Shown piece after piece: positions 1 to 7,351 of a DNA stretch of 38,867 nt. The notes beneath the pieces were generated by a model. The model was not told the origin of the DNA, made no database searches, and worked only from the letters and a program-made list of their open reading frames with translations. Each line of letters starts with the position of its first letter. The first letter of the stretch is position 1. The stretch covers positions 1-38,867 of the forward strand of contig JAGZQO010000020.1 of NCBI GenBank assembly GCA_018382125.1, written 5' to 3'. The DNA is from Collinsella sp. (lineage in GTDB: Bacteria > Actinomycetota > Coriobacteriia > Coriobacteriales > Coriobacteriaceae). A program made the position numbers and the translations under genes.

Positions 1-39
1 GACGAGATAGTCGAGAAGCGCGGTCTCAAGAAGGAGTAA
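1..39 (+). CDS. C-terminal tail of an unidentified gene (partial)
   Basis: Frame 1 from the window edge reads DEIVEKRGLKKE and then a TAA stop. The charged Lys-rich ending looks like a real protein end, and the following 250 bases hold no gene. Twelve residues are too few to name a family. It would be convergent with the transporter on the other strand. Confidence 0.4.
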   Translation, partial: DEIVEKRGLKKE

Positions 40-114
40 CATCGGGACTTGCAGCGACGGACCTCAGGACACTCTTACACCACGTCTGCGCGCGCGACCT
101 ATTGGAGCCAATTT

Positions 115-144
115 TAATGAACATACTAAAGGCTATGTTCATTA
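115..144. repeat. 11-bp AT-rich perfect inverted repeat
   Basis: TAATGAACATA (115-125) is answered by TATGTTCATTA (134-144) around an 8-base loop, followed by TCTTTT. It could be a weak terminator for the plus-strand gene ending at 39 or an operator. The rest of 40-236 is AT-rich for this genome, and I see no gene in it. Confidence 0.5.
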
Positions 145-236
145 TCTTTTAGGATGTAAATGCTATTCACTTAGCAACAGTACTCATATTTGGCATTTTT
201 TGTCCATTGCTATATAACTAACACCCTATAGCAGAC

Positions 237-271
237 AAAAAACAGGCCGCAGCCCATCGCTGCGGCCTGTT
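237..271 (-). terminator. Rho-independent terminator of the metal-transport operon
   Basis: A 12-bp perfect stem (241-252 with 260-271, arms AACAGGCCGCAG and CTGCGGCCTGTT) has a 7-base loop. Read on the minus strand it runs into six T residues (237-242). It lies 18 bases past the stop codon of the NRAMP-type gene. Confidence 0.85.
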
Positions 272-289
272 CGGAAGCAAAAGTGGGCG

Positions 290-1552
290 CTAAGCGCTGT
301 AACCCATCGCCTGCAGAACAAACATGACGACCGTGAGCACCGTAATCACACCGATAGTCGCCCAAGTGAGCACATTCCACACGCGGCCGTTGCGGTTAGT
401 GCCCATAATGTGACGGTCAGCGGCAATAACCACCTGGAACACCAGAACCACGGGCAGTAGCACGCCATTGATGACCTGCGAGGTCATCATAATCTGGAAC
501 AGATCGACGCCGGGCATAAGCACCAGCACGGCAGAGATACCGATGATGGCCGTAATGATGCCGCGATAGACCGGGGCCTCGTCCCAGCTGCGGTCGGCAC
601 CGCGCTCCCAGCCAAATGCCTCGCAGATAGCGCTCGACGTAACGCCCGGCAGCACGCAGGCAGCCAAGAAGCTCGCCGCGACCAGGCCCGAGGCAAACAG
701 TACCGTGGACCACTGACCCGCAATAGGCTCCAGCGCGCGGGCAGCATCGGCGGCATCGCTAATCTGAATACCCGCCGGGAACAACACCGTACCGGTCGTG
801 ATGATAATAAAGCCGGCAATGACATCGGCGGCAAGCGAGCCGCTCACGGTATCGATGCGCTGCAGCACGATATCGTCCTCGCCCGCGTTCTTATCGACCA
901 CGTTGTTCTGCGCCAAGAAAATCATCCACGGCGCGATGGTGGTACCAATCGTCGCGACCACGAGCGACACGTAGCTGGGGTCATTTTGAATGTTAGGCAC
1001 GACCAGGTCGACCGCGACCTCACCCCAGTTGGGGCCAGCCATAAACGCGGCGACAATATAGGTCACGAACACGCAGCTCACCAGCAGCAGAATCTTCTCG
1101 ATGCGCTGGAAACTACCCGACATGGTAAGCATCCACACCAGCAGCGCCACCAACGGCACCGAGATGCTCGCCGGCACGCCAAAGAGGGCGAGGCCGCTCG
1201 CAATACCCGCAAACTCCGAAATGGTCACGGCTGTGTTGGCGATCAACAGCGCCGCCATAGCAAGTACACTCTTGCGCACGCCAAAGCGCTCGCGAATGAG
1301 CGATGCCAGGCCCTTGCCCGTGACGCAGCCGCAGCGTGCCGCGGTCTCCTGCGTCACGATGAGCAGCACAGTCATGACGGGAAGCATCCAGAGCATCTTG
1401 TAGCCATAGCTGGCGCCCGCGCTGGAATACGTTGCAATGCCGCCGGCGTCATTGCCCGAAAGCGCCGCCAGCAGACCGGGACCCATAGCGCCAAAGATGG
1501 CCGCAATGGTCAACTTTTGCTTGGTGCCCGACTTTTGCTTGGTATTTTGCAC
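290..1552 (-). CDS. NRAMP-superfamily transporter, NRMT-like (probable Mg2+/Mn2+ uptake)
   Basis: This is a polytopic membrane protein of about 420 residues with the SLC11/NRAMP fold, importing divalent metal across the cytoplasmic membrane. I chose the GTG at 1552, whose AGGTGG ribosome site lies just after the upstream gene's stop. The longer reading from 1615 would overlap that gene. The usual DPGN motif of helix 1 reads DAGG (D35 kept, Asn replaced by G38). The helix 6 motif, normally A-T-V-M-P-H, reads T-T-I-A-P-W (204-209), so the soft-metal-binding Met is Ala. From memory, these changes match the NRMT branch described as a Mg2+ transporter from Eggerthella lenta, rather than MntH-type Mn/Fe transporters. 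It is the second gene of a two-gene operon behind an MgtE_N/CBS protein, which fits magnesium. Family assignment is firm; substrate is inference. Confidence 0.85.
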   Translation of the reverse strand: MQNTKQKSGTKQKLTIAAIFGAMGPGLLAALSGNDAGGIATYSSAGASYGYKMLWMLPVMTVLLIVTQETAARCGCVTGKGLASLIRERFGVRKSVLAMAALLIANTAVTISEFAGIASGLALFGVPASISVPLVALLVWMLTMSGSFQRIEKILLLVSCVFVTYIVAAFMAGPNWGEVAVDLVVPNIQNDPSYVSLVVATIGTTIAPWMIFLAQNNVVDKNAGEDDIVLQRIDTVSGSLAADVIAGFIIITTGTVLFPAGIQISDAADAARALEPIAGQWSTVLFASGLVAASFLAACVLPGVTSSAICEAFGWERGADRSWDEAPVYRGIITAIIGISAVLVLMPGVDLFQIMMTSQVINGVLLPVVLVFQVVIAADRHIMGTNRNGRVWNVLTWATIGVITVLTVVMFVLQAMGYSA

Positions 1553-1560
1553 GCGACCAC

Positions 1561-3405
1561 CTAACCCATGACCGACATGGTGAGCAACACCGCAGCGGCG
1601 CAGTACGCTACGCACGAGATCATGACGGCAATAACGTTCATGGCGGTGCCCGACGTGTTGAGGTCATGCTCGTCACGCCAGAACAGCACCATCAGGTAAA
1701 TCACGGCGCTCATGTTGCCAACCAGGCAAATGATGGCAGCGATATTAAAGCACCCGGTAAAGAGTTGTTCCTCAAACATGGGCGCATCGGGGAACGCGGC
1801 GGTGCGCACCAGCTGAGCGCACAGGTAGGTCACGAGTGACAGAATCAGGCCCATGCCCGTGCTCTGGAAAAAGAACCCCAGATACGGCTTGGGCTCGTCG
1901 TCGTGACCGTCATACTCCAGGAAGTAGTTCTTGACGAACGACACCATGCGCGAGGCCGCCAGCAGCACGAGCGGCATGGCGCACATGGGGAACACCACCA
2001 GATGCGCGGAGCCGAGCGCCGTCCCCAGCACCGTTGCCATGATGCACGAGGCAATGCCCCACACGACAACCCAGTACTGGCGATGCACAAACCAGCTGAG
2101 CACATTCGTCGAGTCGTCGGACGCGCTATCGCCCGAGCCGACGCCTGCGATCTGCAGGTCCTCCTGGTGCTCCTCGGCGATAACGTCCATGGCGTCGTCA
2201 AAGGTTACGATACCCAGGATATGACGGTTCTCGTCGCAGACAGGGATGGCAACCAGGTCGTACTTGGTCATCTCGTCCGTCACGTCTTCCTGGTCCTCGT
2301 CGGGCGACACATAGACCAGGTCGCGATAGGCCAGCTGACCCAGCGTGGCGTCGCGGTCGGCTACGATCAGCGTGCGCAGCGAAAGCACGCCGGTCAGCAT
2401 GCCGCTCGGATCCTCGGTATAGACGTAGTAAACGCTCTCGAAGTCCTCGTCGAGCTCGCGAATCGCCTCGATGGCGTCACCGACCGTCGCCGTGGCGGGC
2501 AGGGAGACAAACTCCGAGGTCATGATGCGGCCGGCGGTGTTGTCCTCATACCCCAGCAGGTTACGAATCGCCTTCTCCTCCTTGACGCCCATCAGGCGCA
2601 GAAGCTTCTCGGCCTTCTCGTAATCGAGCTCGTCGATCAGGTCGGCTGCATCGTCCGGGTCCATCATGGCCAGCATCGACGATGCGTCCGTGTCGGACAG
2701 GCCCTCGAGCATCTCGGTCATAAGCTCGTCGTCATCGAACTCCGAGATGGCCTCGGCGGCCTGGGCAGTATCGAGCTGCGCAAACACCTGCGCACGTAGG
2801 CGCGGGTCGAGCTGCTCGATAATGTCGGCGATGTCGGCAGGGTGCAGCTCGCCGAGCGTCTTGTGCGACACCGAGAGTTGAATGTTCTTGGTCGAGCGGT
2901 CGAGCAGGTCCATGTAGGACCAAGCGATGATGTCCTCACTGAGCGGCTTGCCCAGGTGCTTCATAAAGCCTTCGACGATATGCTCGAGCGCGGGGCTGAT
3001 GGCGCGTAGCAGACCGCGGGCACCGACCTCGGCGCCCAGCAGGCGCAGCTGATTTTCGCCCGACATGGAAAACTTGATGTCGTTTACGCGCACGACCTTC
3101 ATGCCCTGCGTGTCGACAATCTGCTTGTTGAGCACGTCGCGGGCAAGCAAGAGTTCGGTCGGCTGCAGGTACGAAAAACGGATTTCGGTGGCCGACGTCT
3201 TAAGGTGTACACCCGTCTCGTCGATACGGTCGACCCATTTGCGCCAGCTGATCATAAACGGCGTCTTGCCGGGTCCGCGGAACGCGAGCGACGTCACGTG
3301 CGGAAAAACTTCGCCGGTAGCAATGCCAAAATCGTTCACAACGCCGAGCTTTTCGCCATCGACGTCCAAGACCGGCAATTTGAGCATCTCACTCAGATAA
3401 TTCAA
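1561..3405 (-). CDS. PRC-barrel/MgtE_N/CBS-domain membrane protein
   Basis: This 614-residue protein has a PRC-barrel-like N-terminus (about 1-140), an MgtE N-terminal helical domain (about 180-275, rich in acidic residues such as DPDDAADLIDELD), and a CBS pair (about 290-425). The last 180 residues carry about five transmembrane helices. In MgtE channels the N and CBS domains sense Mg2+ and gate the pore. Here the C-terminal part lacks the GNAGTQ-like motif I expect of an MgtE pore, so it may sense or regulate rather than conduct. The start is TTG at 3405, supported by GGGGAG five bases before it. Only 8 bases separate its stop from the GTG of the NRMT-like transporter, so the two are almost certainly co-translated and may work together. 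Confidence 0.8.
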   Translation of the reverse strand: MNYLSEMLKLPVLDVDGEKLGVVNDFGIATGEVFPHVTSLAFRGPGKTPFMISWRKWVDRIDETGVHLKTSATEIRFSYLQPTELLLARDVLNKQIVDTQGMKVVRVNDIKFSMSGENQLRLLGAEVGARGLLRAISPALEHIVEGFMKHLGKPLSEDIIAWSYMDLLDRSTKNIQLSVSHKTLGELHPADIADIIEQLDPRLRAQVFAQLDTAQAAEAISEFDDDELMTEMLEGLSDTDASSMLAMMDPDDAADLIDELDYEKAEKLLRLMGVKEEKAIRNLLGYEDNTAGRIMTSEFVSLPATATVGDAIEAIRELDEDFESVYYVYTEDPSGMLTGVLSLRTLIVADRDATLGQLAYRDLVYVSPDEDQEDVTDEMTKYDLVAIPVCDENRHILGIVTFDDAMDVIAEEHQEDLQIAGVGSGDSASDDSTNVLSWFVHRQYWVVVWGIASCIMATVLGTALGSAHLVVFPMCAMPLVLLAASRMVSFVKNYFLEYDGHDDEPKPYLGFFFQSTGMGLILSLVTYLCAQLVRTAAFPDAPMFEEQLFTGCFNIAAIICLVGNMSAVIYLMVLFWRDEHDLNTSGTAMNVIAVMISCVAYCAAAVLLTMSVMG

Positions 3406-3622
3406 TGGTGCTCCCCATCATAATTCCTCCGGATGCGGCCGCGCGTGCGGCGTCCGGGGGCTTCTGGATATGTATACGCATGCGCGGGCGGCACGCCGCT
3501 CGACACTCACACCCCGTGCATGCGCAAAAAGCACCTGCATGGGGTCATCGACTGTATGGTCGAGGTTTGGATTTCACCTGTAACCTTTCTCTTGACCCTC
3601 ATTAACTGCAGTAACTATAGCA
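3406..3622 (-). promoter_or_regulatory. Long leader and probable promoter of the metal-transport operon
   Basis: On the minus strand an extended -10 (TGC-TATAGT, 3614-3622) has no good -35. Starting there, the transcript would have a leader of about 200 nt. Inside it is a hairpin (arms about 3510-3525 and 3530-3545, ACCCC-TGCA with TGCA-GGGGT, A5 loop) with two or three mismatches. The ribosome site GGGGAG is at the end. There is no U-run, so it is not a simple terminator. I could not match it to the M-box, ykoK or Mn2+ riboswitch by eye. Confidence 0.35.
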
Positions 3623-3696
3623 TCAGCATCGCCCTGCGGCATCGATTTTATGCGCTGCACATTGCAGGCATACCAAACGCTGACGCATCCGTGACA

Positions 3697-3736
3697 TAGT
3701 CATTGGGGACGTTCTTAAACGACTGCCCAATGACTA
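3697..3736. repeat. REP-like palindromic repeat, copy 1
   Basis: TAGTCATTGGG (3697-3707) pairs with CCCAATGACTA (3726-3736) around GACGTTCTTAAACGACTG. The GGGGAC...CTTAA signature recurs at 12124-12250 and 15741-15891. It overlaps the last codons of the deacetylase-like gene. No mobilising transposase is present in the window. Confidence 0.7.
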
Positions 3737-5140
3737 CTCTGTGGCGTCGTCGTCCTCGGCAAGTTGGGGGAGCACGGCGCCCTTGGGCATGGCGACCTTC
3801 GTCAGCGAGGCGAGCTTTTTGCTCAATGCCGTGTCCGTCTTGACCAGGTCGCTGAGCGTCACGATCTTGTAGCCGTCGGCGACAAGGCCGTCGATAATCT
3901 GCGGCAGCGCCTCGAGTGTCTGCTCGGCGCATTCGTCTCTATCGGTGAGCAGCACGATATTGCCCGGCGTCACCGAATCGAGCACCGTCGAGACCTGTTC
4001 GTCGGCACCGTTTAGCAGCCAGTCGCCCGAGTCGATATTCCACGAGACCACGGCGGAGACCAGGTCCATCGCATCAATCCAGTTTTGCTCGTCAAAGGCA
4101 GCGTAGGGAGCACGCAGCAGCATCGTCTCGACGCCGGTCGCCGACTTAATCGCGTCGGTGCCTTTCGTGATCTGTTCGCGTACCGCCTCACGGTCCTGAC
4201 CCTTGAGCGAATCGTCGCTATAGCTGTTGGATCCGATCTCGCACCCAGCATCGACAATCGCCTTGGCCGTGGCAGGCGAGGCCTCGACCGCATCGCCCGA
4301 AAGGAAGAACGTCGCGGTGACGCCCTTTTCCTTGAGCACCTGCAAGATCTGCTTGGTAGCGCCGCTCGGACCCTCGTCAAACGTCAGCGCCACATACTTT
4401 TCGTTACCCTTGGGCGCCACGCTGGCGCACGCAACGACGCAATCGGTGGCGGGCACAACCTCGCCGCGGTCTTGCGTCTTGCCCGACTGCTCACCAACCC
4501 ACACCTCGGAGCGGCCCTGGACACCCCACGTCTGCACATACTCGATAGCGCCCGTACCCTCGACCTTGAGCTTGGGCTCGATAACCGTAGCCTGAACCTC
4601 GTGCTTCTCGTAGGTGTTACGGCCATCCTTGACCGTCACCTTCTCGCCGCCCTCAAGTTCGCGGCTATCCCATTTGCCCTGTTTCACGCGCTTGCCGTCG
4701 ACCTTCACCGACAGTTTTTCGCCCCCATGGCGCTTGAGCACGCTGTCATCGACGGCCAGCAGGTCGCCTGCGTCGTAGGTGTCAGTCAACTCCTGGTCGT
4801 CGATGAGATTCTGCAGCGTAGAGCCCACGCGCACCGCGGTCTTCTGGCCGTTGAGCTCCACGTCCACGCTGCGGTTGACGTAGCCCACGACGGCAGCGAT
4901 AAACAGCACGAGCGCACAGCCCACGGCGATGAGTGCGTAGGGCAGGCGAGACGAACGACGGGGCGTACGGCTGTTGCCGATGCGCGCACTGCGGTCGCTA
5001 AACCCGCGGCTATGGTTGAGGTACATCGCGCCGGGCTTACGGTGACGCTTGCGCTGACCGCTGGGCAGCTGCCCCAGGTCGCGGCGCGCCGTCGGACGCG
5101 CACCCGAACGCCCGTTTAAGTTGGATCCGTTTTGGCGCAT
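3734..5140 (-). CDS. Membrane-anchored polysaccharide deacetylase-fold protein with lost metal site
   Basis: The 468 residues comprise a basic cytoplasmic N-terminus, one transmembrane helix (about 68-88), beta-rich extracellular segments (about 91-230) and a CE4/NodB deacetylase domain (about 248-440). CE4 enzymes remove acetyl groups from peptidoglycan or other glycans using a Asp-His-His metal site. Motif 1 reads TFDEG (253-257) instead of TFDDG. Motif 2, normally H-[ST]-x-x-H, reads N305-S-Y-S-D309, so both His ligands are gone. Motif 3 RAPY (343-346) and motif 4 DSGDW (370-374) remain. The motif 5 His is Thr399 (LLTD). The fold is kept but classical catalysis is unlikely, so a glycan-binding or regulatory role is possible. 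The ribosome site GGGGGAGG precedes the ATG. Confidence 0.85.
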   Translation of the reverse strand: MRQNGSNLNGRSGARPTARRDLGQLPSGQRKRHRKPGAMYLNHSRGFSDRSARIGNSRTPRRSSRLPYALIAVGCALVLFIAAVVGYVNRSVDVELNGQKTAVRVGSTLQNLIDDQELTDTYDAGDLLAVDDSVLKRHGGEKLSVKVDGKRVKQGKWDSRELEGGEKVTVKDGRNTYEKHEVQATVIEPKLKVEGTGAIEYVQTWGVQGRSEVWVGEQSGKTQDRGEVVPATDCVVACASVAPKGNEKYVALTFDEGPSGATKQILQVLKEKGVTATFFLSGDAVEASPATAKAIVDAGCEIGSNSYSDDSLKGQDREAVREQITKGTDAIKSATGVETMLLRAPYAAFDEQNWIDAMDLVSAVVSWNIDSGDWLLNGADEQVSTVLDSVTPGNIVLLTDRDECAEQTLEALPQIIDGLVADGYKIVTLSDLVKTDTALSKKLASLTKVAMPKGAVLPQLAEDDDATE

Positions 5141-5161
5141 GTGCCCTCCCCCATAAACACA

Positions 5162-5191
5162 GCAAGCCGGAGCAACAGGTCTCCGGCTTGC
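5162..5191 (-). terminator. Hairpin after the PRC-barrel gene
   Basis: An 11-bp perfect stem (GCAAGCCGGAG, 5162-5172, with CTCCGGCTTGC, 5181-5191) stands between the PRC-barrel gene and the deacetylase-fold gene. On the minus strand it is followed by TGTGTTTATG, a poor U-tract, so read-through into the downstream gene is likely. Confidence 0.6.
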
Positions 5192-5212
5192 CTCCCATCA
5201 TTTGGTACGTCG

Positions 5213-5968
5213 CTATTTTGTAGCTTTTGACGAGCCTCCGCTCGCCTTTTGGTATTCGTCCTTAAACGCCTTGAACATGCCGCGCGTCTTGCCGAGCTGC
5301 TTGCCCAGTGCGCGACTGCCCTTGTCCACGGCAACCGATCCCTTGTCGTCGAGCACCTTGGCGCCCTTTTTGACCTTGTCGCCCACCACGACGCTGGCCT
5401 CGGCGGCCTTGGCAGCCGCACCGCCCGAATACCCGAGCGACTTGACCTCGTCCGAAACAATCATCGCGCCGTCCGCATAGCCGCGCAGCATCGTCGGCGG
5501 CACCTGCGTGTCACCAACCAAAACACTCGAAGCAGCACCGGCGGTCACATAGAATGCCTGCACGATGCCCGAGCGTGGCTTGAACTCAACGTCCGAGCAA
5601 TAGCCCACGACGTCGCCTGATTCCGTGCGCACGTCCATACCGACCCAGATGATGCAATCGTCCAGGTTGATGTCGAGGCGCTTGGCAGCGGCGGCATCGT
5701 ACGTGTCCTTGACGTCATCGACCGCAATGGCGCCCTCGTAGACACCAATGGCGTCGAGCGCTACGAATCGGTCGGGGCGCTCGATCATGCCCGCGATATC
5801 AGACTGGCGGACCATAAAGCCGACCACGCGCGTACCGCCCGGGGTAAAGACCGGAAAGTGAATCTTTCCGAGCTTTTTAGGGCTGCGCGGCGTGCTGTCC
5901 TTTTTGATGCGCTTGTCCTCGGTAGGCTTGCGATAGATCTTGGCGCCGACAAAATCCCCGGCGCGCAT
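5213..5968 (-). CDS. PRC-barrel domain protein
   Basis: This is a 251-residue cytoplasmic protein with no signal peptide or membrane helix. The N-terminal two thirds show PRC-barrel-type beta segments, including a stretch around KLGKIHFPVFTPGGTRVVGF and a second around GMDVRTESGDVVGYCSDVEF. PRC barrels are small beta domains found in RNA-processing and photosynthetic proteins and here of unknown role. The C-terminal 80 residues are Lys/Ala-rich and probably helical. The ATG overlaps the stop of the YtxH gene (TAATG), so translation is coupled and the two products are probably needed together. The MgtE_N/CBS protein of this window also begins with a PRC-like domain. Confidence 0.75.
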   Translation of the reverse strand: MRAGDFVGAKIYRKPTEDKRIKKDSTPRSPKKLGKIHFPVFTPGGTRVVGFMVRQSDIAGMIERPDRFVALDAIGVYEGAIAVDDVKDTYDAAAAKRLDINLDDCIIWVGMDVRTESGDVVGYCSDVEFKPRSGIVQAFYVTAGAASSVLVGDTQVPPTMLRGYADGAMIVSDEVKSLGYSGGAAAKAAEASVVVGDKVKKGAKVLDDKGSVAVDKGSRALGKQLGKTRGMFKAFKDEYQKASGGSSKATK

Positions 5969-6357
5969 TATGCCTCGGTCGAGGGCTCCGCAGCCTCGGT
6001 ATCAGCCTCGACGGCGTTCTCGACCACGACGTCGGCGGCGGGCGTCACGTTGCCACCCGAGATGGCATCGTTGAGCTGCTCGCGCAGCTGGTCCATGCGC
6101 TCGCGGGCCAGATCGACCTTGGCGCGCAGGTCATCGGTCTTGGCGTCGACCATCGGGCCAAAGTCATTCACCGCAGCACGGGCCTCCTCGGCGCTGTGCT
6201 CGTAGGTGTCGCGCATATTGTCCCAGGCGTCGTTGGCGATATCGGCAGCCATGGCGCGGGTCTCGGCGCCCGAGCGCGGGGCCAGAGCAACGCCGACAAT
6301 AGCGCCGGCAGCGGCACCAAAAAGTGCGCCGGAGACAAAGCTGAAAGTCTTACCCAT
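5968..6357 (-). CDS. YtxH-like general stress/envelope protein
   Basis: The 129 residues begin MGKTFSFVSGALFGAAAGAI. A glycine/alanine-rich transmembrane helix with the YtxH signature LAPRSGAETR is followed by a charged amphipathic helical region and an acidic, disordered tail. YtxH proteins are small membrane-anchored proteins tied to stress in Bacillus; their mechanism is unknown. I took the ATG at 6357 because AGGAGAGGA lies seven bases upstream. The in-frame extension to 6429 is basic and runs through the promoter. Its stop overlaps the start of the PRC-barrel gene. Confidence 0.75.
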   Translation of the reverse strand: MGKTFSFVSGALFGAAAGAIVGVALAPRSGAETRAMAADIANDAWDNMRDTYEHSAEEARAAVNDFGPMVDAKTDDLRAKVDLARERMDQLREQLNDAISGGNVTPAADVVVENAVEADTEAAEPSTEA

Positions 6358-6374
6358 AATCATTCCTCTCCTGC

Positions 6375-6414
6375 GGGCACGTCGGTGCCCACCGTTTGAA
6401 TGCTGTCCATTATA
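6375..6414 (-). promoter_or_regulatory. Promoter -10 and leader hairpin of the YtxH/PRC operon
   Basis: A perfect TATAAT is present on the minus strand (6409-6414); the -35 region is weak. It gives a leader of about 45 nt containing a small GGGCAC-GTCG-GTGCCC hairpin (6375-6390) just before the ribosome site. Confidence 0.45.
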
Positions 6415-6493
6415 CCCGCAGCGCATCACTTGCCGCTCCGCTCATCTGCGTACGGCAAAGGCGCAGGTATGTGATGGTGATAAACGCGTAGGC

Positions 6494-7327
6494 CTACTCC
6501 TGGGGCATAGCCGGCATGGCCACCGTGGCACCCGGGTCCTCGCCGGCGCCGTCCACGAGCGGCAGACCGCCCTCATGTGCAGGTCCTGCCGGAACCGTCG
6601 CCGCACCGCCAAAGACGGCAGCGGAAGCCTCGTGGTTCTCGGCAACCGCGCCCTCGGTATCAATCGCCACCTGGGGCTCGTCGTCAAAGTTAGGGACACC
6701 CTGGGGCTCGGTGGAAACAGGCTCGGCGGTCGCATCGGCAACGGGCTCGGCGTCGGCCGGCACATCGCCCTCGTCAGCGCCCTCGTCCTCGGCAGCATCT
6801 TCGCCGTTCGCAGCGGCGACGGCCTCGTGAGGATCCTTGCCCTCGGCCTCGGCGCGCATACCCAGCACCAGGTTGCGCAGGCCCGCGACCGTTCCTTCCA
6901 CGTCGGGGGCAGGCTGGTCGGCGTGCAGGTACGCCCAGTCCATCATAAAGGTGGCCGACGACAGCGCGCCGATGGCCAGCGCGTCGTCGGGGCACGAAAG
7001 CTCAACCTCAAAGACGCGCTCGTCGTGCTCGCTTACGCGCGTGCGGCCGCACGAGATGCTACCGGCAAGCCCGGTCTCGTTCATGAGCTCAACCGTCACA
7101 TGCTCAAGCAGATGGCAAAGCTCGGTCTGGCCCATGCAGTCCTGGAACTCGCGACCGGAATCGCCCAGGCACAGGTGCTTGGCAATCGCCGGCACCAGGT
7201 AATACACGCGCGCCGTGGCCTCGATATCCTCCGAGGTCATGAGCGGCATGCCGGGGTTCACCAGCACATGCGCGCAGATCTTGTCCTCGCTGACGGTGAC
7301 CTTAAGGATGTTGAACAGGCCTGCCAT
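6494..7327 (-). CDS. Stand-alone CphA N-domain-like protein
   Basis: This 277-residue protein lacks membrane helices. Residues about 1-160 resemble the N-terminal domain of cyanophycin synthetase (CphA). The conserved block HLLEHVTVEL (72-81) is followed by GRTR (94-97), then a FEVELSCPDD strand and a helix with a D-W pair, in the family's order. H72-L-L-E75-H76 is an HxxEH pattern like the metal site of inverse zincins, which could support a hydrolase activity. The ATP-grasp and Mur-ligase domains of CphA are absent. Residues about 165-277 are an acidic, Ala/Pro-rich, low-complexity tail. GGGGAG precedes the ATG. It follows the CNNM gene by 24 bases and is probably co-transcribed. Function unknown; the similarity is from motif recall. 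Confidence 0.6.
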   Translation of the reverse strand: MAGLFNILKVTVSEDKICAHVLVNPGMPLMTSEDIEATARVYYLVPAIAKHLCLGDSGREFQDCMGQTELCHLLEHVTVELMNETGLAGSISCGRTRVSEHDERVFEVELSCPDDALAIGALSSATFMMDWAYLHADQPAPDVEGTVAGLRNLVLGMRAEAEGKDPHEAVAAANGEDAAEDEGADEGDVPADAEPVADATAEPVSTEPQGVPNFDDEPQVAIDTEGAVAENHEASAAVFGGAATVPAGPAHEGGLPLVDGAGEDPGATVAMPAMPQE

Positions 7328-7351
7328 AACTCTCCCCTACTCTTCCTTGTC

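Noticed and set aside
1553..1615. Upstream extension of the NRAMP-type protein
   Set aside because: It would overlap the last codons of the MgtE-like gene, is basic and lacks family similarity. The GTG at 1552 has a well-placed ribosome site.
3406..3733. M-box/ykoK magnesium riboswitch
   Set aside because: The hairpin present does not show the conserved M-box core by eye, so I report only an unclassified leader.
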